From assembly GCF_016863115.1 (NCBI RefSeq), contig NZ_BOOG01000004.1:59114-123113 (forward strand): 64,000 bases of DNA, given 5' to 3'. Numbering within the stretch: position 1 is the first letter of the stretch; each line of letters starts with the position of its first letter. Of the stretch, positions 25,932-34,637 are shown piece after piece. The notes below the pieces were generated by a model that saw only the letters and a list, made by a program, of their open reading frames with translations, made no database searches and was not told where the DNA came from. Position numbers and translations under genes: made by a program. The DNA is from Sphaerimonospora thailandensis. Its GTDB lineage: Bacteria; Actinomycetota; Actinomycetes; Streptosporangiales; Streptosporangiaceae.

Positions 25932-26786
25932 TCACGCCGTCTCACTGATTGGGAGTACGGCCCGGCCGCGAGGTTCGGCCCGCTCCGCCTGCCGTCGGCC
26001 CGACCGCGGCAGTTCCCCACCGGGGGTCAACGCCATGGCGGCCCGCTGGGCGGCATGGGCCACCAGGGGAGCGACGCGTTCGAGTGGCGCATCCGCTTCG
26101 CCGCACAGCGAGATGCTGGCCACCGGCCCCTCGGGTGAGCGGATGGCGGAGGCGACGCAGGCGATTTCCGGGAAACACTCACCGCGCTCGAAGGCCAGCC
26201 CCCCGCGCACCCTGATCCGGCCCAGTTCCTGATGCAGTGCGGAGAGCCGGTGAATCGTCCTGCTGGTCATCCGTTCGATCGCGCCGCCGACCTGGACGTC
26301 GACCTGCTCCGGCTCGAGCCAGGCGAGCATGGACTTGCCCAACGCGGTGGAGTGGGCGGGGGCGCCGCCACCCACCCGGGACGGCACCTTCATGGCGAAG
26401 GGCCCGCCGACCTTGTCCAGATAGAGGACCTTGGAGTCGACCAGGACGGCGAGGTGCACCACCATTCCGGTGCGCAGGGCCAGGTTGTGCAGCGACTCCG
26501 CGGTCGCCTCCCGGAGCCGGCCGTGGCCCGCGTCCTCGCCGAAGGACAGCAGCCTGCTGCCCAGGCCGTACCCGTGGCTCGGAAACTGCCGCAGCCAGCC
26601 CAGACGCACCAGGTCCACCAGGATGCGGTGGGTCGTCGACCTCGGCAGATGCGTCCTCATGACCACGTCCTCCAGCGTGAGCCGGGACGAGTGCCCGGCG
26701 AAGCACTCCATGATCAGGGTCATCCGGTCCAACATCGACGACGGTACTTTTTGCCCCGATTCCGACACGATGGAGAGCATGGTCAT
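25932..26786 (-). CDS. IclR-family transcriptional regulator
   Basis: A 284-residue regulator with an N-terminal winged helix (RLTLEDVVMRTHLPRSTTHR region) and the C-terminal IclR effector domain (LDKVGGPFAMKVPSRVGGGA, HSTALGKSMLAWL). GGGAGGA precedes the ATG at 26786; an ATG two codons later is possible. It lies directly upstream of the transporter operon on the same strand and is the best local candidate to control it. A KstR2-like motif about 235 bp upstream is weak. Confidence 0.92.
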   Translation of the reverse strand: MTMLSIVSESGQKVPSSMLDRMTLIMECFAGHSSRLTLEDVVMRTHLPRSTTHRILVDLVRLGWLRQFPSHGYGLGSRLLSFGEDAGHGRLREATAESLHNLALRTGMVVHLAVLVDSKVLYLDKVGGPFAMKVPSRVGGGAPAHSTALGKSMLAWLEPEQVDVQVGGAIERMTSRTIHRLSALHQELGRIRVRGGLAFERGECFPEIACVASAIRSPEGPVASISLCGEADAPLERVAPLVAHAAQRAAMALTPGGELPRSGRRQAERAEPRGRAVLPISETA

Positions 26787-27197
26787 TGATTCCTCCCGTC
26801 CTCCCGATGCGTTCGTTCCGCCCGGCGGCCGCGTTCCTCTCGAAACCGCCGACAGGCCGGGACTCCCGGCACCGGCCAGCGCTCGCACAGGTCACCGTCC
26901 GACGCCCCTGCCATCACGCGGATCGCACACCCTGGGCTGGTCGGGTCGGCCGAGGTCGGTGACATAACGGCTCCCTCGCGACCACGTGCTTCAAGGGCGG
27001 CGCGGACGGGGAACAACCTAACAAACGCTTGGCCGAATTACTACCCCGCAAAATGCCTTCGATAGGAATCTGAGACCCTTCGCCGGCGACCGCAGAGCCG
27101 GGATGTCCCAGAAATGATCAGCGGCGGGCGGCGGTACGGCCAATCTCGCAATTCCTATCCGAAAAGAGGGAGAAGGAAAAGGATCAGGCCATGAATC
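26787..27197. other. Noncoding stretch between IclR gene and deletion scar
   Basis: No credible gene was seen in these 411 bases. It is lower in GC between about 27010 and 27190. GATAGGAAT (27061-27069) and ATTCCTATC (27151-27159) form a distant inverted repeat, and a weak KstR2-like motif lies at 27020-27033. A short plus-strand frame starting at 27191 behind a purine-rich stretch ends within about 50 bases and is not convincing. Confidence 0.5.
27020..27033. promoter_or_regulatory. Weak KstR2-like motif upstream of the IclR gene
   Basis: AACAAACGCTTGGC matches the KstR2 consensus AnCAAGnnCTTGnT with two mismatches. It is reported because stronger copies of the same motif occur elsewhere in the window. 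On its own it would not be convincing. Confidence 0.25.
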
Positions 27198-27365
27198 TCA
27201 TTCGATCACTTCGCATGTCGGGAGCGGGTGGCGGTCGGCCCTGACCCAGCGCGGCAGCGCGGTCCCCTGCCGGTGGAGGCCGTCCCGCGCGAGCGTAGGA
27301 CGGCCGGACGCGACCGCAAGCTCACAGTCCCAGCCTCCGGGACCGGTCACGACCAGCGGGAACGA
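27198..27365 (-). pseudogene. Deletion scar of a third DUF1214-like gene
   Basis: Bases 27198 to about 27285 are a diverged copy of the last 28 or so codons of the DUF1214-like genes (residues LHRQGTALPRWVRAD and PLPTCEVIE against FHRQGTALLRWVKAD and PLPTCKVIKI). Immediately after, bases from about 27286 to 27365 match the region upstream of the intact gene at 30121-31197 (GCGAGCGTAGG-CGGCCGGAC, CCCAGCCTCCG-GACCGG). So the 3' end and the 5' flank are fused and about 1 kb of coding sequence between them is gone. The remnant abuts the stop of the LLM gene at 27367. Confidence 0.8.
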
Positions 27366-27366
27366 C

Positions 27367-28350
27367 TCAGGTTCCCCTCGTCGTGGGGGCGACGTGTCGC
27401 ATCCAGCGTTCCATCTGACTGACGAACTCGGTGACCGGAATCGGCTGTGCGGGCGTCCAGAACCGTAAGACCACGTGGTCCACACCGGCAGACGCGTAGG
27501 TCCGGACATCGCTCGCCAGCTCGTCCGGTGTTCCGACGAAGTACGGGCGGCCCGTCTCCGTGGTCGGCACATCAGGCCGGTAGTCGTACTCGTCCGGCAG
27601 ATCTCGCCTGACCGATGCGGCGCGTTCTCCATCCCGGTCTGACAGCCGGATCCGAGCCAGCGCGGTGCTCAATGAGAACGTGAAGGTATCACTGAGCCCG
27701 GCGGCCGCCCGTAGCCGCAGAATTTCTTCTCGGCCGTCCTTGTAGCGAGAAGGCGAGGGGAACAGCGGGTGCCATCCGTTGGCGTGCAGCGCCGCCCGTC
27801 GACGTGCTGCGGCTCCATTGCCTCCCGCCCATAATGGGAATGGACGCTGACGTGGATTGGGCTCGAGGTGCACATCCGTGAATTGAAGGTAATTACCCTG
27901 GAATGACAAACTTCCCGAGCTTTCCCATGCGGTTCGCAGGACGTCGAGGTACTCGGTGGTGACCGCGCCTCGTTGCTCGTATGCCGGTGTGCCGAGCGCC
28001 TCGAACTCGCCTCGGATGTAACCCACGCCGGCGCCGATGGTCAGCCTGCCACCGCTGAGTTGGTCGGCTGTCGCGACAAGTTTCGCCACGACGAGCGGAT
28101 GCCGATACGGCAGTACGAGAACGTCGGTCCCGAAGCGCAGGCGCCTGGTCCATCCGGCACCGACGAGGCAGCACGCCAGGGCGTCATACCAACATGGCGA
28201 TGTGCCCTCGGTGGCATAGGCCGGCACGGCGATATGGTCGCTGAACCAGGCGGAGTCGTAGCCCAGGTCCTCCGCGGCCTCGACCACGGCGCGGATCGCG
28301 GCGGGATCGGCGAATCTTCCATCCGCTGGAATGGACACTCCGAAGCGCAT
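27367..28350 (-). CDS. LLM-class flavin/F420-dependent oxidoreductase (1)
   Basis: A 327-residue luciferase-like TIM-barrel enzyme (MRFGVSIPADGRFADPAAIR, LGYDSAWFSDH, RLTIGAGVGYIRGEFEALG, then PFPLWAGGNG). Such actinobacterial proteins commonly use F420 or FMN for hydride transfer to ketones, alcohols or enoyl substrates. GGAG six bases upstream supports the ATG at 28350. It lies downstream of binding protein C on the same strand but is separated from it by a hairpin. The substrate is unknown. Confidence 0.9.
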   Translation of the reverse strand: MRFGVSIPADGRFADPAAIRAVVEAAEDLGYDSAWFSDHIAVPAYATEGTSPCWYDALACCLVGAGWTRRLRFGTDVLVLPYRHPLVVAKLVATADQLSGGRLTIGAGVGYIRGEFEALGTPAYEQRGAVTTEYLDVLRTAWESSGSLSFQGNYLQFTDVHLEPNPRQRPFPLWAGGNGAAARRRAALHANGWHPLFPSPSRYKDGREEILRLRAAAGLSDTFTFSLSTALARIRLSDRDGERAASVRRDLPDEYDYRPDVPTTETGRPYFVGTPDELASDVRTYASAGVDHVVLRFWTPAQPIPVTEFVSQMERWMRHVAPTTRGT

Positions 28351-28439
28351 AGTGCTCCCTCTCAATCGGTGAGAGACGGCGCAGCGACTCACCGAGCAGG
28401 CCATCACGCATCTCCTGGTGGGAGAGCGCCTCCGGGTGG

Positions 28440-28461
28440 CGGGCAGTGGTTCGACTGCCCG
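28440..28461 (-). terminator. Hairpin after binding protein C
   Basis: CGGGCAGT (28440-28447) pairs with ACTGCCCG (28454-28461) around a 6-base loop, about 35 bases past the stop of the lipoprotein gene on the minus strand. No strong T-tract follows. It shares the CGGGCAG/CTGCCCG core with the terminators after copies A and B. Confidence 0.6.
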
Positions 28462-28495
28462 GCACCCTTCGGCGCCGTGACGTCTGCTCAGCGGG

Positions 28496-30112
28496 TCACT
28501 GGGCCAGGTACGTGTTCCGGAGGTCGGCGACGCCGCCGTGCACCGAGGCCACATCGTCCAGGCCGCGCACCTTGCCGGTGGCCACGTAGCCACCGGAACC
28601 CTGCCACAGCGGCGCGTACAGGGCGTTGTCGGTGGCGTAGGCGACCGCCCGGCCGACCTTCTCGGCCCGCTGCTCATCGGTCAGCGCCGGATCGTCGACG
28701 CCCTCGGTCAGCTTGACCAGCTCCGGGTCGGCGCCCGCCGGCCGCCACAGAGGGTTGACGAACAGCCGCTGCAGCCAGGAGTAGGCATCGATCGACGACG
28801 TGTTCATGTACATCAGCTCGAGCGGGTTCGGTGCCTTGGCCCACTCGGTCACCAGGGAGTAAATGTCCATGACACGGACCTGGATCTTGATGCCGACCGC
28901 CGCGAGGTCGGCCTGCACCGCCTCCGCGACGGCAGAAAACCCGGGCACCTGGGCGACCAGCATCTCCCCGCCGTCGAAGCCGTCCGGGTGGCCGGCCTGC
29001 GCGAGCAGTTCCTTGGCCTTGGCCGGGTCATAGGGGTAGGCGCCTTCGCGGGCGGAGTCGAAGCCGGGCAGTTGCTCGGGCCACGGCTGCACCCGGGGCC
29101 TGTTGGCCGGCTGCAACGCCTCCACGATGGCCTGCCGGTTGATCGCGTGGTTGATCGCCTGGCGGACCTTGACGTCGTCGTACGGCTTGACCGACGGCTT
29201 GATGTTCAGCCCCACCGTGTTCGTGGACTGGGTGAGCACGTGCGCCTGCAACTGGCCCGAGTCGAGCTGCGACTGGAACGGCTTCTTGTCTCCGGCCGAC
29301 CAGGTGATGACGTCGGCCTGGCCGCTCTTGACCGCGTTCTCCATCGCCTCCGAGCTGCTGTAGCTGGTGATGGCGACCTCGGCGGGCTTGCCGGTCTTGG
29401 GATCCCAGATGCCGCCCTCGTCGGTCCGCCGCTTGTAGACCACGCTCTGGCCGGGCTTGAACGACTCGATCACATAGGCGCCGGTGCCGACCGGGTGGCC
29501 GGCCAGGTCCGGGCTGTTCAGCGCCTTCGGCGAGACCATGATCCCGCTCAGCGTGCTCGACAGCGCCGACAGCACCGTGGTGCTGGCCTTCTTCAACTGG
29601 AGCTCGACGGTGTCGCCGGAGAGCACCGTCACGCCGGCAACGTCGGCCAGGCTCGCCTGCACGGCCGTCTTGTCGGCCTTCTGGTAGGCGTCCAGGTTCG
29701 CCTTGACCGCCTCGGCGTCGAACGGCGTGCCGTCGCTGAACGTGACGCCCTGGCGCAGCGTCAGCGTCAGCGTCGTGCCGTCGGAGGAGAACTCCCACTT
29801 GGTGGCGAGCATCGGCTGATATCGCGCGTCCGGCCCGACCTGGATCAACCGGTCGTAGACCGGCCAGGCCGAGATCAGCAGCTGGCCGGGCTCCGGCGCC
29901 TGCCGGGGGTCCAGCGACTGGGCCACCGGCATGGCGATGTCGAGGGTCGCGGTGCCGTCGACCGTGTCACCGCCACCGGTCGCGGCACTGCTGCTGCTAC
30001 TGCTACTGCTACTGCTCGCTCCGCCGCAGCCGGCCAGCAGCGTCCCGGTGGCCAGGGCCGCGCATACCGCGATTACCACTCGCCCCCGAGACGATCTACT
30101 GTTGCGCTTCAT
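28496..30112 (-). CDS. ABC transporter solute-binding lipoprotein C (SBP_bac_5 family)
   Basis: A 538-residue paralog of A, B and D (signal MKRNSRSSRGRVV, lipobox LLAGC with Cys 29). The linker after the Cys carries ten consecutive Ser residues from an AGC/AGT repeat, longer than in the other copies. The C-terminus is DLRNTYLAQ. It starts 8 bases after the stop of the DUF1214-like gene, so the two form an operon. A run-on frame joining it to the DUF gene's antisense is a shadow; ATG 30112 is the conserved start. Confidence 0.93.
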   Translation of the reverse strand: MKRNSRSSRGRVVIAVCAALATGTLLAGCGGASSSSSSSSSSAATGGGDTVDGTATLDIAMPVAQSLDPRQAPEPGQLLISAWPVYDRLIQVGPDARYQPMLATKWEFSSDGTTLTLTLRQGVTFSDGTPFDAEAVKANLDAYQKADKTAVQASLADVAGVTVLSGDTVELQLKKASTTVLSALSSTLSGIMVSPKALNSPDLAGHPVGTGAYVIESFKPGQSVVYKRRTDEGGIWDPKTGKPAEVAITSYSSSEAMENAVKSGQADVITWSAGDKKPFQSQLDSGQLQAHVLTQSTNTVGLNIKPSVKPYDDVKVRQAINHAINRQAIVEALQPANRPRVQPWPEQLPGFDSAREGAYPYDPAKAKELLAQAGHPDGFDGGEMLVAQVPGFSAVAEAVQADLAAVGIKIQVRVMDIYSLVTEWAKAPNPLELMYMNTSSIDAYSWLQRLFVNPLWRPAGADPELVKLTEGVDDPALTDEQRAEKVGRAVAYATDNALYAPLWQGSGGYVATGKVRGLDDVASVHGGVADLRNTYLAQ

Positions 30113-30120
30113 CCATTTCC

Positions 30121-31197
30121 TCAGATCTTGATGACTTTGCAGGTCGGGAGGGGGTGGTGGTCGGCTTTGACCCAGCGCAGCAGCGCGGTGCCCTGCCGGT
30201 GGAAGCCGGTGGAGATCCAGTTCCCGAAGCCCGGGTCCTTGGCCGAGACCACGATCGTCAGGGTCCCGTCGGGGTTGAGCTTTCCGGTGTGGTTGTTGAT
30301 GTAGGTGTTCATCCGGTCGTGGTCGAGTGACTCCATCCACCAGTTCTGCAGGACGAAGTTCCAGTACTCGCAGTCGGGCACCTCGGTCTCGATCACCCAC
30401 GCCTCGTCCTCGGCCAGGTCCCAGTAGCCGTGGATGTAGAAGATGGTCGGGTCGCCGCCGGCCTGCTGGAAGAAGTCCTGACCCCAGTCGGGCAGCTCGT
30501 TGGGCCGCTCCATGAACATCTTCGTCCAGGTCGAGAACGTCTGAGCCGTACCCCCCACGAACGCGGTGACCAGGTCCAACTGCCGGGCGAAGCGGTCGGG
30601 ATCCAGCGGCGCCGGACGCGGCTCCTCATCGATGAGCTCGATGGTGACCTCGGCGGGAATCTCTGTGGAGCGGTCCTGGAAGGACTGGCGTCCGGTGATG
30701 TTGGTGGTGTCGTCGGCCAGCGGCAGCCAGGCGCCGCTTTCGGGCCGGTCCTTGCTCGCGATGAAGCTGAAGCGGCCGTCGGCGTCGACCGGGATGTCGT
30801 CGCCGTGTAGTTCACCGGTCGAGGCCATGGTCCCGTCGATGTGATAGCGGTTGGCCTTCGACCCGAAGGTCAGCAACGGGACCGTACCCCGCGTCCCGCT
30901 GACCCGGTACCGGTACTTTCCGGACACGTTGGCGCGCATATAGATGTTGTCGGGGTTGTCCGCGCCGATCTTGCATTTCATGTGCGGGTCCAGCGCGTTG
31001 GTGAACTGGGGGTAGAGCGGGTCGGAGTACTCGATCGAGTTGATCGAGGCGTACCGCAGCAGCCGGATCAGGTAGCGTACGCCTTCCGCCTGGTTGAACG
31101 GGTCCTGCGGGGCGGCCTGGTCGATCAGCGTCCGGCCGGCCTCCCGCAGCCGGTCGCAGAACTCATCCCACGTGTGGTTCGCGTCGTTCGTGCCCAC
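30121..31197 (-). CDS. DUF1214-like protein (copy 2)
   Basis: A 358-residue near-copy of the gene at 9568-10635. The start is GTG 31197 behind GGAGGTG, giving VGTNDANHTWDEF; three extra residues near the N-terminus distinguish it from copy 1. Conserved blocks include GKYRYRVSGTRGTVPLL, FIHGYWDL-type IHGYWDLAEDEAWV and the HRQGTALLRW C-terminus. It is directly followed by binding protein C in the same operon, and divergent from an LLM enzyme across 186 bp. The function is unknown; linkage to uptake lipoproteins suggests handling of an imported compound. Confidence 0.87.
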   Translation of the reverse strand: MGTNDANHTWDEFCDRLREAGRTLIDQAAPQDPFNQAEGVRYLIRLLRYASINSIEYSDPLYPQFTNALDPHMKCKIGADNPDNIYMRANVSGKYRYRVSGTRGTVPLLTFGSKANRYHIDGTMASTGELHGDDIPVDADGRFSFIASKDRPESGAWLPLADDTTNITGRQSFQDRSTEIPAEVTIELIDEEPRPAPLDPDRFARQLDLVTAFVGGTAQTFSTWTKMFMERPNELPDWGQDFFQQAGGDPTIFYIHGYWDLAEDEAWVIETEVPDCEYWNFVLQNWWMESLDHDRMNTYINNHTGKLNPDGTLTIVVSAKDPGFGNWISTGFHRQGTALLRWVKADHHPLPTCKVIKI

Positions 31198-31383
31198 TCG
31201 GCACCTCCACCTCTCGCGCGGTTTGGGCGAGCGTAGGGCGGCCGGACACGATCGCAGATGACCATCCCAGCCTCCGAGACCGGCCAGGCCGGTCACCGCC
31301 GTCTCGCTCAACGGGATGCCCGCGCCCGGCGGACGCCCCACTGCCTACGTTGAGGCCACCCGAACCTTGGAGCTGACTGACAC

Positions 31384-32256
31384 ATGAAGTGGGCGCTGTC
31401 GGGGGCGATGCTCCCCGCCGAGGAACTGCTGGAACTGGCGCCGGCGGCCGAGGAGGCCGGCTACCACAGCATCGGGATGCCGGACTCGGTGTTCTTCCCC
31501 GAACACGTCTCGGCGGACTATCCCTACACGTCCGACGGCAAACGGATGTGGAAGGCCGAGACGCCGATGCCGGACCCGTTCATCGCGATGGCCGCGATGG
31601 CGGCGGTCACCGAACGGCTGCACTTCTCCACCAACGTGCTCAAGCTGCCGCTGCGTGACCCCTTGCTGACGGCCAAGCAGGTCGCCACGCTCGCGGTGCT
31701 GTCACGTGATCGCGTGGCGCTCGGGGTCGGGCTGTCGTGGATCCCCGAGGAGTTCACCTTCACCCGCACCGACATGCGCACCCGCGGCGCGCGCACCGAC
31801 GAGGCGGTCGAGATCATCAAGGCGGTCTGCGCCGGGAACGGCCCCGAGTGGGTGGAATACCACGGCAAGCACTACGACTTCGACCGGCTGATGATCAGCC
31901 CGGCTCCGGACCGTCCGGTGCCGGTCCACATCGGCGGTCACAGCGAGCCGGGGCTGCGGCGGGCGGCCCGCATCGGCGACGGCTGGATCTCGGTGAACAC
32001 CACCGCGGAACAACTCCGCGAGGCCATCGGGCGGCTCACCGAGCTGCGCGCCGAGTACGGCCGCGCCGACGTTCCGTTCGAGATCGACGTCTCGCCCACC
32101 AACGTCCGCGGCATCGACGACTACCGCGCGCTCGAAGAGGCCGGGGTCACCGTCTGCCGGGTGGTGCCCTGGCGGATGTACGACGAGAAGCCGACCCCCG
32201 GGGGAAGGCTGGCCTCGCTGCGCCGGTTCGCCGACGAGGTCATCGCCGCGTACTGA
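31384..32256 (+). CDS. LLM-class F420-dependent oxidoreductase (2)
   Basis: A 290-residue luciferase-like enzyme (MKWALSGAMLPAEELLELA, GYHSIGMPDSVFFPEH, RVALGVGLSWIPEEF, PVHIGGHSEPGLRRAARIGD). The pattern of F420-binding actinobacterial LLM proteins is clear; only distant similarity to the first LLM enzyme is visible. The ribosome site is weak (GGAG lies far upstream). It is the first gene of a rightward group with an arylsulfatase and CysQ. The reaction is unassigned. Confidence 0.88.
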   Translation: MKWALSGAMLPAEELLELAPAAEEAGYHSIGMPDSVFFPEHVSADYPYTSDGKRMWKAETPMPDPFIAMAAMAAVTERLHFSTNVLKLPLRDPLLTAKQVATLAVLSRDRVALGVGLSWIPEEFTFTRTDMRTRGARTDEAVEIIKAVCAGNGPEWVEYHGKHYDFDRLMISPAPDRPVPVHIGGHSEPGLRRAARIGDGWISVNTTAEQLREAIGRLTELRAEYGRADVPFEIDVSPTNVRGIDDYRALEEAGVTVCRVVPWRMYDEKPTPGGRLASLRRFADEVIAAY

Positions 32257-32338
32257 GCGATGTATGTACCCAGCCGAGCGTGACCTCCCCCTGCTGCCGC
32301 CCTGGCGGCCATCGAGCCGAAGAGTGTAAGGAGTGCAC

Positions 32339-34552
32339 ATGCCCCATCGCTCCCCGGAGCCCGACAGCCCAGACCTGTCGATGCCTCATGCCCCGGAGGG
32401 GGCCCCCAACGTCGTGCTCGTGCTCCTCGACGACGTCGGTTTCGGCGCCTCCGCCCCGTTCGGGGGGCCGGTGGAGACACCGGCCATCGAAGAGCTGGCA
32501 AGGGAGGGGTTGCGTTACAACCGCTTCCACACCACGGCGATCTGTTCGCCCACCCGGGCCTCGCTGCTGACCGGGCGGGACGCGCACGTGGCCGGCGTCG
32601 GCACGGTCATGAACTCCGCCAACAAATACCCGGGCTACCAGGGCATCCTGCGTGACAGCACGGCGACCATCGCCACGGTGCTGCGGAAGAACGGGTACAG
32701 CACCGCCTGCTTCGGCAAGTGGCACCTGGCTCCCCCGTGGGAGACCTCGCAGATCGGACCGTTCGATCGCTGGCCCACCGGCCGCGGCTTCGACACGTTC
32801 TACGGGTTCCTCGGCGGTGAGACCCATCAGTACGAGCCGACGCTGTACCAGGGCACCACGCCGGTCGCCCGGCCCGACGGCGACGACTACCACCTCACCG
32901 AGGACCTGGTGGACCGCTCGATCGAGTGGATCCGGATGCAGAACTCGCTGGCTCCCGACCGCCCGTTCCTGCTCTACCTGGCGCCCGGCGCCACCCACGC
33001 GCCGCTGCACGTCCCCGGTATGTGGAGCGAGAAGTACCGCGGGCGGTTCGCCCAGGGCTGGGACGCCGTACGGCAGGAGATCCTGGACCGTCAGAAGGCG
33101 CTCGGCGTCGTACCCGAGGACACCGAGCTGACCCCCCGTCCCGACGAGCTGCCGGCCTGGGACACGCTCCGCGACGACGAGAAGCGGGTCGCCGAGCGGT
33201 TGATGGAGGTGTACGCGGGTTTCCTGGAGCACACCGACGTCCAGATCGCCCGGCTGATCGCCGCGCTGAAGGAGAGCGGGCAGTTCGACAACACGCTGTT
33301 CGTCTACGTCGTCGGCGACAACGGCAGCAGCGCCGAGGCCGGGATGAAGGGAAGCATCAACTACTTCGGCGCCCTGCAGGGCATGCAGGAGCCGATCGAG
33401 GTCCAGATCGAACGGCTCGACGAGATCGGCGGCAAGAAGTCCTACCCGCAGTACCCGGCGGGCTGGGCCTGGGCGATGACGGCGCCGTTCCAGTGGGTCA
33501 AGCAGGTGGCCTCGCACTTCGGCGGCACCCGCAACCCGATGGTGGTCTCCTGGCCTGCCGGGATCAGGGACGCCGGTGGCCTGCGCAGCCAGTTCTCCCA
33601 CGTCAACGACATCGTGCCCACCATCCTCGACGTGGCGGGGATCGAACCGCCCGCGGTGGTCGACGGGGTGGAGCAGGCGCCGATGGACGGCACCAGCCTG
33701 GTCTACAGCTTCGACGACGCCGACGCCCCGGAGCGGCACACCACGCAGTACTTCGAGGTGTTCGGGCACCGCTCGATCTACCACGACGGCTGGATCGCGT
33801 CGGCGTTCCACCGCGCGGGCATGCCCTGGACGGTCGGGCTGCCGCCCGTCGACGCGCCCTTCGAGGCCGACGTCTGGGAGCTGTACGACACCCGTCGGGA
33901 CTTCAGCCAGGCGCGCGATCTGGCGGGTTCGGAGCCGGAGCGGCTCGCCGAGCTTCAGGAGCTGTTCGCCAAGGAGGCGGCCCGGGTGGACATCCAGCCG
34001 CTGCGCGACGCGCGGGCGCGTCGTACGCCGATGCCGAACCTGGCCACCGGCCGTACCCGCTTCGCCTACCACCGGGGGGCCGTGGGCACCCCGGAGACCA
34101 ACGCGCCGCCGCTGCGCGCCCGGTCGTGGACCATGCGCGCGCACATCGACGTGCCCGGCGGCGGCGCCCGCGGCGTGCTGGCCTCCATGGGAGGCGACAA
34201 CGCGGGCTGGGCGCTGTACCTGACGCAGGACGGCCGGCCCGAGTTCGTCTACCGGGCGTTCGAGGCCGGTCGGGTCCACCTGGCCGGTCCGGCGGCCGTC
34301 CCCACCGGCCGCCACGTCCTGGAGGTCGACCTGGCCTACGACGGCGGTGGCCCCGGCAGGGGGGCACAGATCACGCTGCGTCTCGACGGCGCCGAGCTGG
34401 GCAGCGACCGGACCCCGCGCACACCTCGTGGTTTCTTCTCGATCGACGAGACCTTCGACGTCGGCGCGACCTCGGGATCGCCGGTCGGGAACTACCCGCA
34501 CGTGTATCCGTTCGAGGGCGGCCTGGACCGCGTCGAATTCGAGGTTCACTGA
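32339..34552 (+). CDS. Arylsulfatase (formylglycine-dependent, type I)
   Basis: A 737-residue type I sulfatase that hydrolyses sulfate esters. The signature ICSPTRASLLTGR has Cys at the position converted to formylglycine. Metal and active-site landmarks are LLDDVGFGASA, FGKWHLAPPWET and GDNGSSAEAG. The last roughly 150 residues form an extra C-terminal domain as in large AtsA/AtsD-type actinobacterial sulfatases. No signal peptide is seen, so it is likely cytosolic. AAGGAG supports ATG 32339; the GTG at 32333 overlaps that site. CysQ follows 85 bases downstream. The modifying enzyme (FGE) is not in the window. Confidence 0.93.
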   Translation: MPHRSPEPDSPDLSMPHAPEGAPNVVLVLLDDVGFGASAPFGGPVETPAIEELAREGLRYNRFHTTAICSPTRASLLTGRDAHVAGVGTVMNSANKYPGYQGILRDSTATIATVLRKNGYSTACFGKWHLAPPWETSQIGPFDRWPTGRGFDTFYGFLGGETHQYEPTLYQGTTPVARPDGDDYHLTEDLVDRSIEWIRMQNSLAPDRPFLLYLAPGATHAPLHVPGMWSEKYRGRFAQGWDAVRQEILDRQKALGVVPEDTELTPRPDELPAWDTLRDDEKRVAERLMEVYAGFLEHTDVQIARLIAALKESGQFDNTLFVYVVGDNGSSAEAGMKGSINYFGALQGMQEPIEVQIERLDEIGGKKSYPQYPAGWAWAMTAPFQWVKQVASHFGGTRNPMVVSWPAGIRDAGGLRSQFSHVNDIVPTILDVAGIEPPAVVDGVEQAPMDGTSLVYSFDDADAPERHTTQYFEVFGHRSIYHDGWIASAFHRAGMPWTVGLPPVDAPFEADVWELYDTRRDFSQARDLAGSEPERLAELQELFAKEAARVDIQPLRDARARRTPMPNLATGRTRFAYHRGAVGTPETNAPPLRARSWTMRAHIDVPGGGARGVLASMGGDNAGWALYLTQDGRPEFVYRAFEAGRVHLAGPAAVPTGRHVLEVDLAYDGGGPGRGAQITLRLDGAELGSDRTPRTPRGFFSIDETFDVGATSGSPVGNYPHVYPFEGGLDRVEFEVH

Positions 34553-34569
34553 GGATTCGAGGTTCACTG
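34537..34569 (+). repeat. 18-bp tandem duplication across the arylsulfatase stop codon
   Basis: ATTCGAGGTTCACTG occurs at 34537-34551 and again at 34555-34569, with an 18-bp period. The first copy encodes the last residues and stop of the sulfatase; the second lies just after it. This looks like a recent slippage duplication with no effect on the protein. Confidence 0.8.
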
Positions 34570-34637
34570 GGAGCCGGGCCGTACGACCCGGCTTCCGCCC
34601 ACGACAATCGACACGACGATCACAAGTTTGGACGGTC

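Noticed and set aside
27191..27243. A short plus-strand frame behind a purine-rich GAGGGAGAAGG stretch
   Set aside because: It encodes only about 17 residues running antisense into the deletion scar. No context suggests a peptide gene.
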